64,000 nt of DNA from Beta vulgaris subsp. vulgaris. Taxonomy: Eukaryota > Streptophyta > Magnoliopsida > Caryophyllales > Amaranthaceae. A model generated the notes under the pieces. It was given only the letters and a program-made list of their open reading frames with translations, did no database searches and was not told the origin of the DNA. Positions 35,501 through 46,365 of the stretch are shown here, piece by piece. The stretch's first letter is position 1, and each line of letters starts with the position of its first letter. The stretch lies in the NCBI RefSeq assembly GCF_026745355.1, contig NC_079204.1, forward strand, positions 54,451,767-54,515,766, written 5' to 3'. The translations under genes and the position numbers were made by a program.

Positions 35501-38500
35501 GCCAGGCCGAGAAGTTTTAGATTGGAAACTCAATCCCTTAGAGAACTTTCTTAATGCTGACGAAAAGTATGGGATGGTGGAACAGATTATGGTTGATGTC
35601 ACCAACCAGGTGGGGATAGATCTCAATCTAGCTGCGAATCATGATTGGTTATTTGCTCCGTTGCAGTTTATTTCTGGTCTTGGGCCCAGGAAAGCAGCTT
35701 CCTTGCAGAGGTCACTTGGCAGAGCTGGGGCAATTGTTTCGAGAAAAGATTTGTTGACTGCACATGGACTTGGGAGAAAGGTATTTATTAGTGCTGCTGG
35801 CTTTCTGCGTATTAGGCGTAGTGGTTTAGCTGTTAGTACTAGCCAGTTTGTTGATGTCTTGGATGATACGCGAATACATCCAGAGTCCTATGCTCTAGCA
35901 CAGGAAATGGCGAAAGATATTTATAGAGAAATTGTTGGGGACGATAATTTGGATGATGATGATGCAATTGAGATGGCAATTGAAAACCTTAGAGACAGAC
36001 CAAGTGCCTTGAAATCTTTTAGTGTTGATGCATATGCAAATGATACTGGCCGTTTATCTAAGGTAGAGACATTGCATGCCATAAAGCTGGAGTTAATTCA
36101 GGGCTTTCAAGATTGGCGTAAATTATATGAAGAACCTAATCAAGATGAAGAGTTTTATATGATTTCTGGGGAGACTGATGCTACCCTGGGTGAAGGACAG
36201 ACTGTTCAAGCTACAGTTCGCAGGGTACAACCTCAAAAAGCAATATGTGGCTTGGAATCAGGGCTGACTGGTATCCTTATGAGGGAAGATTTTTCAGATG
36301 ATTGGAGGGATTCTGATTTGACTGAGAAGCTGCACGAAGGTGAAATTGTTACTTGTAAGATCAAATCTATCCAAAAGAACAGATACCAGGTGTTCCTGGC
36401 TTGTAGAGAAAATGACATGAGAAATATGGGGAATCAGAATGTAGAGAACATGGACCCTTACTATCATGAAGATCGCAGCAGCTTACCGAGCGAGCAAGAA
36501 AAGGCTCGCAGAGACAAAGAGCTTGCAAAAAAGCATTTCAAACCGAGGATGATTGTTCATCCCCGTTTTCAGAACATTACAGCTGATGATGCGATGGAGG
36601 TATGTATTCATATGTATTTGACATGGTCTATCTTTTCTTAAAAGATTTATTGGATGGAGGGTAGGATTATTTTAATCCTTGTTATTTTTTTTGGGGGGGG
36701 GGGGGTTTAGATGGCAATTTTCAATTAGGTTATATATAAGCAAACAAAAGCAGTCGCTTTCTTTTTGGTGTGTCAAGTTTTTCCCAAGGCTTCTTTCTAG
36801 GTGTCAAACTAGCTGTTTCCTATGTTCTTGGGGCATGAAGAGTAGCTATCCTCATGGAGTTATATGGAGATGGATTCTCTTGCTTATTTTTACATTGCTT
36901 TTACTCATTCACCGTTCTTTAATTGTGTTGTACAGCTTTTAAAAGACAAGGATCCTGGTGAAAGTGTTATTCGTCCAAGTTCTCGTGGGCCTTCTTATTT
37001 GACGCTGACCTTAAAGGTTTATGACGGTGTTTTTGCTCACAAGGATATAATTGAAGGTGGAAAGGACCACAAAGACATCACAAGCTTGCTTCGTATTGGG
37101 AAAACTCTAAAAATTGGGGAGGACACTTTTGAGGATTTGGATGAGGCTAGTAATTCCTTCATTTTCATTGTTTTTAATTGTCTATTGATTATGCTGCTGT
37201 TATCATCCATCCACTTGCTTGCTGCCGATGTGGGAGGTTATGATATTTTCTGGCAATACTTTGGACCTTTGAATTGATTTTGAGTCAAGACAGTATGTAA
37301 TTGTAGTTAATGGTTATTAATTGCCTGTTCAGTGTGTGGCACGATATATTACCCAATACCCATGCATGTCCATTATGTGGGAACTCCTATTCATGGATGG
37401 CTTCTTAGTCTGCTTTCAGTATGCTGGTTATTTGTCATTGTTTATGATGTGGATTCTGAAATTAGTGTCTCATCCAAACTTGTTCTTTAAATCTTTGCTT
37501 GAACAATATTGAGCTTTTCCCACTTTTTTTCTCGAATTGCAGGTCATGGACCGCTATGTTGATCCATTGGTTACTCATTTGAAGGCGATGCTTAACTATC
37601 GTAAATTTCGGCAGGGGGCAAAAGCTGAAGTTGACGAGCTCCTTAGAAATGAGAAAAATGATACCCCTTTAAGAATAGTTTATAGTTTTGGCATTTCTCA
37701 TGAGCACCCTGGAACATTTATCCTGACATATATACGTAGTTCGAATCCCCATCACGAGTATATTGGTTTATACCCAAAGGGATTTAAATTCCGCAAAAGA
37801 ATGTTTGATAACATTGACAGGCTTGTAGCATACTTTCAGAGGCACATCAATGATCCCATACATGAGTCACCATCGATACGATCAGTGGCTGCTATGGTTC
37901 CGATGCGTAGTCCAGCAACTGGTGGCTCCTCTGGAGGAGGTGGATGGAGTGGATCAGGCGGCAATGATGGTGGATGGCGAGGGTCTTCTGACAGAGATCA
38001 TTCTACATCCAGGGGAGGTAAATTTTGGACTATGATTAACTCTATCTTGTGTCCTTGCTATCTTCTTTACCTTGGAAAAGGATGGCAAAGGCTTTCATGT
38101 ATATGTTCTTCTAGTGCTCTAGCCTCTAGTTCGTATAAATTATGCTCTGTCTACTCAATTCTTTGGATCCTAATATCACCATTATTACTATTTGAATAAT
38201 AACACTTTCAATTGGCTTAAAGTGCATGCCATTTCGGAGTGCACATCTCTGTTGGGCTAAAGAAGTACACTTTTTAATACACCCTCCATTATTGATTCAG
38301 GATTTTCACTGAGATTGACGAGTGAAATAGTAGAGAGGAAAAAGTAAGTGGGTTTGGTCCCCACCAAATGAGTGGAAAAGCTTACTTAAAAGAGCATTGA
38401 TAGTAAATATGGGAGTATGAGACATCCCAAATAAAATTGAGTACAAATTATAGGCCGAAGGGAGTCCGTGAAAGAAGTGAGGCTAAAAGCTCTACTTGTT

Positions 38501-39391
38501 TACCAACCTGACACTTATAAAATTTTAGAAGATCAAACTACCCTCTCTTCTTTGGGACTCGACATTTTTCGAGGATAAATATTTGTCAATATGATGGAAT
38601 TTAGGTGGCTAACATGTTAGTCTTCTAGAGTTTTTCCATTGAGTTACTATTCCTTTCTCTGCTTCTTTTACAAGGCTTCACGCTTGTTAGCTCCAGTATC
38701 TGAGCCCTGAGGTCTATGCCTTTGTGGTGATGGATTATTAAATTTAAAGACTTGTTCTATGCCTTTTCTTGTTGTGTTACTTTGCATCTCTGCCTATTCA
38801 ATATGTTGAGGGTGAATATCTTATGTTGTGCCTGATGCTTGAATTTTTGGGTTTGTAGAACGGAATGATTACAGAAATGGTGGTCGTGATGGACATCCTA
38901 GTGGGGCACCAAGGCCATATGAAGGAGGGGGCCGGGGCCGTGGACGCGGGCGTGGGCGTGGTGGTCGAGGTTCACATCATGGTAACAGAGATGGTGGCAG
39001 CAGGGATGGCGGTGATTCCAGCTATGGGTCAAAGTGGAGCTCGGATAACCGAGACAGCGGTGGCTCCAAGTGGGGCTCTGACAATGATAAAGAAGGAAAC
39101 AATGGTAGTTGGAGTAGCTTCCCTGGTGCTAAAGTTCAAAATGCTCCTGGTGAGGAAGCATTTCCTGGAGGCTGGGGTTCAAGTGGTGGTGCTGGTAGTA
39201 GCAGTGGAGGTTGGGGTGACAATGGAAGTGGTGGTGGTGGAGGTGGTGGTAGCAGTAGTGCCGGAGGTGGCTGGGGTGGAAGTGGTGGAGATGCTGGCAA
39301 AGATTCTGGATGGGCTTCAGGGAGCAAGAGCAACTCTAAGGGATGGTCTGACAGCGGAGGTGGCGGGGGTGGCGGGGGAAGTGGTTGGTAG
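29544..39391 (+). CDS. SPT6L: Transcription elongation factor SPT6-like (SPT6L), complete
   Basis: Histone chaperone that binds elongating RNA polymerase II in the nucleus. Seventeen coding exons: 29544-29577, 29706-29813, 30391-30514, 30600-30672, 30774-30921, 31011-31149, 31249-31513, 31674-31856, 31933-32040, 32582-32962, 33031-33141, 33224-34003, 35207-35348, 35428-36599, 36936-37145, 37543-38017, 38859-39391. They join in phase to 1661 residues, the size expected for plant SPT6L. In order: a very acidic N-terminus (1-240), the SPT6 helical/HTH region (about 300-560), a YqgF RNase H-like fold (about 735-870), helix-hairpin-helix (FISGLGPRKAASL, about 946), an S1 domain (about 1120-1195), and tandem SH2 (about 1260-1440). 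Last comes a Gly-rich tail with an RGRGRG box and about nine GW/WG pairs. The minus-strand ORFs inside it are shadows. The intron after exon 15 uses a GC donor. Confidence 0.96.
37146..37542 (+). other. GC-AG intron in the SPT6-like gene
   Basis: Exon 15 must end ...GAGGATTTGGATGAG at 37145 to join VMDRYVDP in exon 16. The intron then begins GCTAGT and ends TTGCAG. The nearest GT (37150) would shift the frame. This is the GC-AG class of U2 intron. Confidence 0.82.
38277..38471. mobile_element. Worn Stowaway-like MITE in the last SPT6-like intron
   Basis: Left 'acaccctccattattgattc' and right 'aggccgaagggagtccg' are a degraded version of the CTCCCTCCG terminal repeat. The interior is AT-rich and non-coding. 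Ends are approximate. Confidence 0.4.
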
Positions 39392-40314
39392 CTAGTTATA
39401 TGATGGCTGTCTCACTCTATAATGAACATGCTCTTATCAGCTTTTGGATAACAAATGTCCACTGAATATGACTCCTATGTAGTGGTTTGGTATAATAATT
39501 TGATAACTATGACCTTTTTCAAGGTAATTGTAAGCAATTAGTGCAAGTAATTTTCAGTAGATTATAAATTACAAGCTGCACTTCTTCAGGATCAGTTTAT
39601 TTGTGGCGTCTGTGTATAAAAAAGTAGGAATGAAAAGGTTCAGATTTATGTAATCCCCTAAAAGAAAGGGTTCAGACTTCGGATTATGTAAAGTCCGCAG
39701 AAGTCTTAGAAAGCTGGACCTGAAGAAATTGCTGGTCTATTTTGGGTTAGTCATGATCTCTCTATTTTAATTACTAACAAGTTTTCATCTTTTGCTTGTA
39801 AGTTAAAGTTTTGGTGATAATGAGCAACATTCAATTTTGAGATGATACTCCAATAATGATCTTTTCATAGTTCGTGTAGGATTATCCTTTCAGAATTAGT
39901 TATTTTGTACCAACAATTTCAAGCCCTTATTATGTTGGAATATATGACAACTTTTTAGGACATCATATAAGAAGTACAAGTTGCTATAAAACTTGGGATG
40001 ATAAGTGGATACTTTCCAATTCTGATGCTTGATGTCAAATGATAGAATGGCTTTGTAGGAAGTTATATTAGAAAGCTACATTTTCTTTGCGAAGTTAGAA
40101 TCCTTTGAAAAAATGCTTTTTAGGCAAACAACTAGACTATAAACGACATGTTGAATAATCAAGAGATGATCTTTGAAATTCACTTTGTTACATATATGTT
40201 TGATTATTTTTGATTTCTAATTATATTTTGTATGATATCTTGTATATTTTAAATACATATTTAGTAGTGAGGATGAAGAGTGTTATCATTTGATTTCCAA
40301 AGTCTTATCTAAGA
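39392..40314. other. 3' UTR of the SPT6-like gene and intergenic DNA
   Basis: AT-rich, with no coding potential or clear repeat ends. The first 200-400 bp probably contain the 3' UTR and polyadenylation site. Confidence 0.4.
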
Positions 40315-40316
40315 TA

Positions 40317-40600
40317 CTCCCTCCGTCTTTTTTTATTTGCTACAAGCACTTTTTCACAAAGACCAAGGAGGGAGTGGGGACCATTGACATAAATGGAATT
40401 AACAAAAAAGCAAATAGGTAAATTGTGGGACCTATGTATTATATATGGAAACATTTACAAAATCAAGAAGGGAGTGATGGCAAATTTGTAAATAAAGTGT
40501 GGGACCTATGTACTATATATGAAAATATTTGCAAATGTAGCAAATAAATTGAGACACCCCTAAATGACAAAATGTAGCAAATAAAAAAAGACAGAGGGAG
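40317..40600. mobile_element. Stowaway MITE
   Basis: 284 bp bounded by TA target duplications (40315-40316 and 40601-40602). Terminal inverted repeats start CTCCCTCCGTCTTTTTTTAT and extend for more than 25 bp (GTAGCAAATAAAAAAAGAC at the right). Non-coding. Typical of the Tc1/mariner-related Stowaway group. Confidence 0.88.
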
Positions 40601-40858
40601 TAGTTTAGTAGATTGGTATAAACTGAATGAGATTTCTGATATATATCTATATCCCACTGTTCAGAGTAACCAAAAGAGGTTAATCACATGAGTTTCAAAC
40701 TTTCATTTTGATTTAATTAAGAATCAGTTTTAGTTTTATCTTTTCTCACACCTGCAGAAGAATTATATATTAAAAGGTGTTCTTATCAAAGGAACGGTTG
40801 CCACGTGATACTATTCACTATATATACGTCACGTAGTTTTGCCACATCATCTTATGTG

Positions 40859-41127
40859 TCATATATTAAAACGTGTTTCTATCAAAGGAACGGTTGCCAC
40901 GTGTAAATCGTTACACTATATATGAACATGAGACCTCTTGCAAAGATAAGTTTGTCCTTACCATCTCAACCAACTTTTTTAGTGATTCATAAATCCACAT
41001 AATGCTATATATTTCATTGCAAACATAAAGTAAACAAAATGTTAGTTTTTCTAGAGTGGAAAAAACACATTTATTGTGAAGAAGAAAAAAGGTAATACCC
41101 GGGACAACGTCCGGGGCAACACACTAG
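40859..41127 (+). mobile_element. Short Helitron (5' end approximate)
   Basis: The 3' end is clear: a hairpin CCCGGGACAACGTCCGGG, then CTAG at 41124-41127 followed by host T. The 5' end TCATATATTAAAACGTG is placed at 40859 by likeness to the Helitron at 59177. A second copy of the 5' region (from about 40768) precedes it, so the left boundary may instead lie near 40746. Contains the ACGTG-rich words common to this family. No ORF. Confidence 0.65.
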
Positions 41128-41350
41128 TTAATATTTTATTAGGAGGGTTTGGTACAAAATGAGCACTAATTTTGAATGTAAGCAGAAATTATTTATGAAT
41201 AAAATGAAGAAGATGGGGGGAGGGGGCAGTTGTATCCACATTTCTCCTACAAATCATTTGAAGCTTACAAATTTAAAGAATAAAATCATGTTTTCTGGAT
41301 GTCATGGTAGCCAACCAAAATTTCATGTACTCAGCTTGTTACATTCCAAG

Positions 41351-41358
41351 TATATAAG
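41351..41358 (+). promoter_or_regulatory. TATA box of the aspartic protease gene
   Basis: TATATAAG, 64 bp ahead of the start codon at 41415. This is the normal plant distance allowing a 30-35 nt leader. Confidence 0.6.
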
Positions 41359-41414
41359 ATGCCAACATTTGGAGTAGGCTTTTGCTTCATTGCACACAAG
41401 AAAAATCTTTGACA

Positions 41415-42701
41415 ATGTACATATTTAGATACATAACAACACAATCAACACTTCTCATTCTACTTTCCATCCTTGTACTAACTTCATCTCAAGCATCACA
41501 AGGAGGCATCCACATAAGTCTCATCCATCGCGACTCCTCCTTGTCACCTCTATATAATCCCGAAGAGAGCCCTTATGACCGCGTTAGGCATTCCTTCGTG
41601 AGGTCAAAAGCGCGACTTTCTTATCTGATTGACATGGCAGATAATATAGATAATTTTCAAGCAAAAAACGAGGTAGATGATGGTGAATACCTTGTAAAAT
41701 TTTCCATTGGAACCCCTCCAGTTCAAATGTTTGCTGTTATGGACACTGCTAGTAAGCTAGTATTGACTCGCAATTACAACAAAACAATGTCCTTAACCTA
41801 CAATAACATAAGTTGCAACTCTTCTAAGTGTACGCTTTTACCTAAAAATGCTTGTGATTCTTCCAACATGTGTACTTTCACTAATGACTATTCAGACTTC
41901 TCTCACTCAAACACTATTCTTGGAAGTGATATCTTCACATTCGAGACTTCAAATGGCGAAGTCTTTCCTCTAACAGATGTCATTTTTGGAAGTGAACATG
42001 ATCATACAAGTACATATACAAATTACAATGGAATTTTTGGTCTAGGACTCCATAATTTATCCATGATAATGCAAATGAGTCCAATAACCGAGCCTAAGTT
42101 CACTTATTGCTTAGGCAACATTAGTGATCCTGAAGCAGATAACCGTTTGGTGTTAGGAAATGGCGTCTTCCTAGAAGGCCAAACGACTTCTTTGAAGGTG
42201 ATCGAGGGGAGGTACAATCTAGTGGTTGAAGGTTTAAGTATAGGAAAAAGGAGGCTGCTGATTCCACCGGAGATTTTCCAGGTAAGTCCAGCAGGTGGTG
42301 GTGTGATCATCGATGCTGGAACAACTTTGACATTTCTTGCACCATATGCATACTATCAGCTGGTGGGGGAATTGGAGAGGGAACTTGGACTGACCATGGT
42401 GTTATGGCCTGATCCTCCGTATGAGCGATGTTATAATGGAAAATTAAGCGATCTAAACAATTTTCGAGAGGTGATTTTTCATCTCGAAAGAGGAGTGAAC
42501 GTTGCTTTGGATGTTCCGAATTTGTTCTTGCAGGTGGAGGATGGTATGTTCTGTTTTGCAGTGTTGCCAAGTCCTACAGGAGGAGCTTCTGTTTTAGGGA
42601 GTTTGTTTCAACAGTCTTATAGTGTTGGTTATGATCTAAGGGAAATGTTAGTTTCTTTTCAAAGAATAGAATGCGAGCTTATTGAGAAACATATACCTTA
42701 G
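41415..42701 (+). CDS. Nepenthesin/CDR1-type A1B aspartic protease with noncanonical catalytic motifs
   Basis: Single uninterrupted exon of 428 residues starting at the ATG at 41415. A hydrophobic signal peptide (about 8-27, LLILLSILVLTSS) is followed by the family's IHISLIHRDSSLSPLY motif and a propeptide. The mature domain begins near GEYLVKFSIGTPP. The family's first catalytic motif is D-T-G-S; here it reads DTAS (MDTASKLVL). The Cys-rich insert that normally follows it is largely missing. The second motif, normally D-S-G-T, reads DAGT (IIDAGTTLTF). Both aspartates remain. The carboxyl end keeps SVLGSLFQQSYSVGYDL. The protein is probably secreted or apoplastic. CDR1-like enzymes take part in defence signalling, but the changes may alter or abolish activity. 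No stop codons or frameshifts, so it is not an obvious pseudogene. Confidence 0.9.
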   Translation: MYIFRYITTQSTLLILLSILVLTSSQASQGGIHISLIHRDSSLSPLYNPEESPYDRVRHSFVRSKARLSYLIDMADNIDNFQAKNEVDDGEYLVKFSIGTPPVQMFAVMDTASKLVLTRNYNKTMSLTYNNISCNSSKCTLLPKNACDSSNMCTFTNDYSDFSHSNTILGSDIFTFETSNGEVFPLTDVIFGSEHDHTSTYTNYNGIFGLGLHNLSMIMQMSPITEPKFTYCLGNISDPEADNRLVLGNGVFLEGQTTSLKVIEGRYNLVVEGLSIGKRRLLIPPEIFQVSPAGGGVIIDAGTTLTFLAPYAYYQLVGELERELGLTMVLWPDPPYERCYNGKLSDLNNFREVIFHLERGVNVALDVPNLFLQVEDGMFCFAVLPSPTGGASVLGSLFQQSYSVGYDLREMLVSFQRIECELIEKHIP

Positions 42702-43027
42702 TAGTGATCTGAAGTGATTGGATAATAATAAACTGATTTCTTCATTTTTCCTCTAAAAGAAGCTCTTGGTCTACAAATGAGTATCTTGACATTCCTTGCC
42801 AGAAAAACAGCACCTTAACATCTTATTTTTCTTTTGTTGGGAGATTTGTTCTTAGATACCCTACGCTATCAACTAAACTAGTTGACATCCACATACCTCG
42901 ACATCAATTAGTAGTACTGATAAATGAAGTTGCTCTTATTATATCATCCAAAATGCATTGATGTTTCTTAAAATTGTAGAAATATGGATTAAAAATTGTT
43001 GGAGGACAGTCAGCTAGGTGAAATACT
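42702..43027 (+). other. 3' UTR and intergenic DNA after the protease gene
   Basis: AT-rich. AATAA-type words near 42725 (gataataataaactg) may serve for polyadenylation. Nothing else is supported. Confidence 0.4.
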
Positions 43028-43029
43028 AA

Positions 43030-43337
43030 GGGGTCGTTTACTCGTTTGGTTCAAGATATGGAATGAAAAGGGATGGAAACAAATAAAGAAGGAAAATGGT
43101 AATAAAAATTATTACATTTGTTGGGTGTTTGGTTCAAGCCATAGAATGAAAATGGAATGGTAACCATTACCACCAACTAATGGATTTTGTTACTTAAGGG
43201 GGAGGGGAGGTAACAAATTGGGGGACTCCATTAACACCAAGTAATGGTAATGGATTGGTAAAGGGTTGAACCAAACATGAAGAAAGGGAATCGATAATTG
43301 ATTCCGTTTCTTGGACCCTAGTGAACCAAACGAGCTC
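43030..43337. mobile_element. Tourist/PIF-Harbinger-like MITE
   Basis: The left end GGGGTCGTTTACTCGTTTGG and the right end reading inversely GAGCTCGTTTGGTTCACTAG form imperfect terminal repeats, flanked by TAA on both sides. The interior repeats the words GGTTCAAG and TAATGGTAATGG. Non-coding. Boundaries good to a few bases. Confidence 0.65.
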
Positions 43338-43497
43338 TAAGAGGTTTCTCTCTTTAGATCTTGTTTGGGAAATCGGTTGTTCAATGTTTAATATTGGTAG
43401 TACTTAGTGTAAGAGTTTTATCTAGAAAACTCACCCTATAAAGAACTGTAAAAATAAAATTCGTTCAATTTGGTTGTAGATCGGTATGTAGTACCTA

Positions 43498-43600
43498 ATT
43501 AGTATTTGGGCTCGGGCGTTACTTCAGGTTGGTATTGTATTTTCGAATTTGATATGCATTTTTTTTCCATTCCCACTAAAATATATTAAGGAAAGCTCCT
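43498..43600 (-). mobile_element. 3'-end fragment of a Helitron family
   Basis: Matches the 3' terminus of the element at 63011 over about 100 bp, including the words 'ggttggtattgt', 'cgaatttgatatgcatttt' and 'aaaatatattaaggaaa'. The terminal hairpin and CTAG are degraded. No 5' end is nearby. Confidence 0.55.
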
Positions 43601-43677
43601 ATAATGCGCAAAAGTTTACATATTATAGATTCGTAGATGAGACGAGATTACAATATATTTCCTCCCTTCTTTTTATA

Positions 43678-46045
43678 CTAGCCTTTTGTGCACGCGATGC
43701 GTGCGAGAATATTTTTAGGCCTAATTATTACTAAGTAGTAAACAAACTGAAAACGCAATTTAGTATTTAAGTTCACCTCCATTTTGTGAATAAGATTCTT
43801 TCATGTCTTTGTATGTTGTTATTCATTTTTGTGATTTTGAATAGTTTTTTGTTTTTCAAGTTCTATATGCGCATGTTATTTTATAATCATTTGATGTTCT
43901 TTACTAAATATCGTCATGTTCTTTTTTTTTTTTTTTTTTTGGTTTTATTCATTTTCGTAATTTATAATAGTTTTTGATTTCTTGCAGAAAAATACAAAAT
44001 GTTGTAAAGTTTTAAGTTGTGAGAAAAATTATAAAAGATTGTTTCCCATAAAAAAAAATAGTACATAAAAAATTTGTTTTCAAATATTATCCTTTCTCTT
44101 AAATGTTCCTTTACTAATTAATTATGTAGTGTTCTTTTCATATAAATATCATATTATAATTTAACTTGCAATATACTTTTTTTACATAATTGGTGAAAAG
44201 TGGTTTGTTAGTGGAAAATTGTGATAGTAATTCTTTGATTTAGATAAGAGTAGTTTCGTTTTTAATCCACATAATGCGTTAGTAGTTAAGGTGATAGATT
44301 GAAATTCCATCCAAATGAATCATGAGGGTTGGTTTGAGTAATTTTATTTTTGAGCATAAAACTTGTGCACCGCCTATCTGATTTAATTTAGGAGGATTTC
44401 TTTAAAAAAAAAATTCTTGTTTGTTAACCGGGAATAGTTGGTCCATATACTTATTCACTTAAATCGTTGAAGAGTGAAGACCCATCATACACAAAAAAAC
44501 TTTCTCCAACTATTCATTCTCTCTTCCTCTCCTACAAATCTACAACCTATATTTTGAAGGAACCTAGTTCATATTGAAGAGAACATAGTTCATCCAAGTA
44601 TGCAATATACAATAACAAAACAAGCGTTTCAATAAGTCTTAAGCAGTAGATCTAATTTGCGAACAACATCAAACAACAATAGATTTTCAAATCAACGTCA
44701 AAGAACAACATCAAAAAATCAAGTATTTCAATTCAAGTCTTAAGCCCATAGATCTAATTGGGTCGATTTGTAACAAAGAAAGGTAATATCTTAATCATGG
44801 ATTTCAGTAATCTCTCTATGATCCCAAAAGTAACCGCAAAGTATAATACAATTTCAGTTTTTTTTTCCTTGTCTAACTTCTAAATTATAGTTTCACAAAT
44901 TGATATTTAAAATTTTTCATCATTTTAATTTTTCTATTTTCTAAATGTTCACACTTTGAGTTTCAATATATTGAAATGAAATTTTAAATTTTCATACACA
45001 ATATGATTTTGCATGAAATGGTCATTTTAATTTTTCTCCTTTTTACTAAATTTTAACACTTTGAGTTTCAATTTATTTGAAATGAAATTTAAGTTTTTCA
45101 TACACAATTTGATTTCGCATGAAATGGTCATTTTTAATTTTCTCCTTTTCTATAATTTGAACATTTTGAGTTTCAATTATATTTGAAATGAAATTGAAAA
45201 TTTTTCATACACAATCTGATTTCGCAAATTAATGTAACTTTTTTTTCTGAAAATGGATTTTTGCAAAAGTTGTTCACAAAAAGGTTTGATATTGTTTTGT
45301 TTTTCAAAATTTATTCTGAACATGGATATTTGTAAAAGTTTTTGGCAAAAATTTTATATTGGAATTTTTTAAAAAAAGAACTAAATTTGTAAATTTTTCA
45401 TCAGTATCATAAATGAATCAAATTTCATACACAATTTGTTTTATGATTTTATATGAATATGAATCAAATTTAAGTCTAATTATATAAAAGCCCTTTTAAC
45501 AAATTGTTATATCTCCATTTTTCAACTACATAACAGTCGAATAATGTGAAATAACTTTGAAGATTAAAAGAATTATGTACCTGTTAAAGTTCGCAAATCG
45601 CTGATGGACAAATGTGCGATATCACTGTCAAAATTTATGTTTTTCTAAAATTTGTGTTTAAATGTAATTTTTTATGAGTGTGTAATTGTGAATGGTTATT
45701 GAGAACAATGATTTGTAAGTGAATTTTGTGAATGGTTTTGTATGTATTGACGTCCTAGTATATTAGTTTTAGTTTGTAAGATAATTTTTAGTTTTTGTAA
45801 AGTTTCCTGATCATTTGAGTGATTTGCGTGATTTCTACAACGTGATTTTCTCAATTCTATGAGTGATTTGTAAAGTTTCCTCATATAAGTGATTCTGAGT
45901 GATTGTTGAAAATTATATTTCCGGTGGCTTTGTTGAACCCATTTGGCTATTGAGATTCCTTTTGTAATTTAGAAAGGGAAGGGGGGTAAAATAGTCAGTT
46001 CAAAAGAGGACACCGTTGCTCCCCCCTTCCCTTATGTAATAGAGA
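43678..46045 (-). mobile_element. 2.4-kb non-autonomous Helitron
   Basis: On the minus strand it begins TCTCTATTACATAAGG (46045) after host A. It ends with the palindrome CGCACGCATCGCGTGC and CTAG (43678) before host T. The termini are close relatives of the 246-bp Helitron at 24330. No Rep/helicase coding. The interior contains a ~105-bp tandem repeat and a tRNA-like segment near 44275-44345. No recognisable captured gene. Confidence 0.78.
44915..45230. repeat. Three ~105-bp tandem repeats inside the Helitron
   Basis: The word 'gagtttcaat' recurs at 44958, 45063 and 45168, exactly 105 bp apart. It has matching flanks 'catacacaat.tgatt' and 'tgaaatggtcattttaatttt'. Copies differ by single bases and short indels. 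AT-rich and non-coding. Confidence 0.85.
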
Positions 46046-46365
46046 TTACAATAATTACTATTTTGGTTAGTTTTACATCTATTAAACAATTTCAATTTTG
46101 GTATAAAAAATAATTTTAATTGACAATATTACCCTTACTTTATCTTATTAAAACTATCTAATTACTCACTTTGGCTTACAAAATTGCTTTTAATTTCTAT
46201 CCTACTCTAGTTAATTAAAGAGTTACTTTTATGCTAAACTACTCATTTGTTCCAAATCCTTAAAAATTGTGTCCAAATAAATTGTTGTAATAGAAAAAGA
46301 ACGAAGGTTGTATTAGTTCGGCTAAATTTTAATCAGATTGGGTGACCTATAGTTTTTACTACTTA
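46046..46365. other. Short intergenic stretch before the satellite array
   Basis: AT-rich single-copy-looking sequence. No gene or element was recognised. Confidence 0.4.

Noticed and set aside
36679..37277. ORFs running across SPT6-like introns 14-15
   Set aside because: They read through introns. The spliced exons fit the protein family and these extensions do not.
39136..39333. Proline/leucine-rich minus-strand ORF
   Set aside because: Antisense shadow of the Gly-rich GW tail of the SPT6-like gene.
44915..45230. Regular 105-bp repeats considered as a CRISPR-like array
   Set aside because: There are no unique spacers, the repeats are contiguous, and they lie in a plant Helitron.
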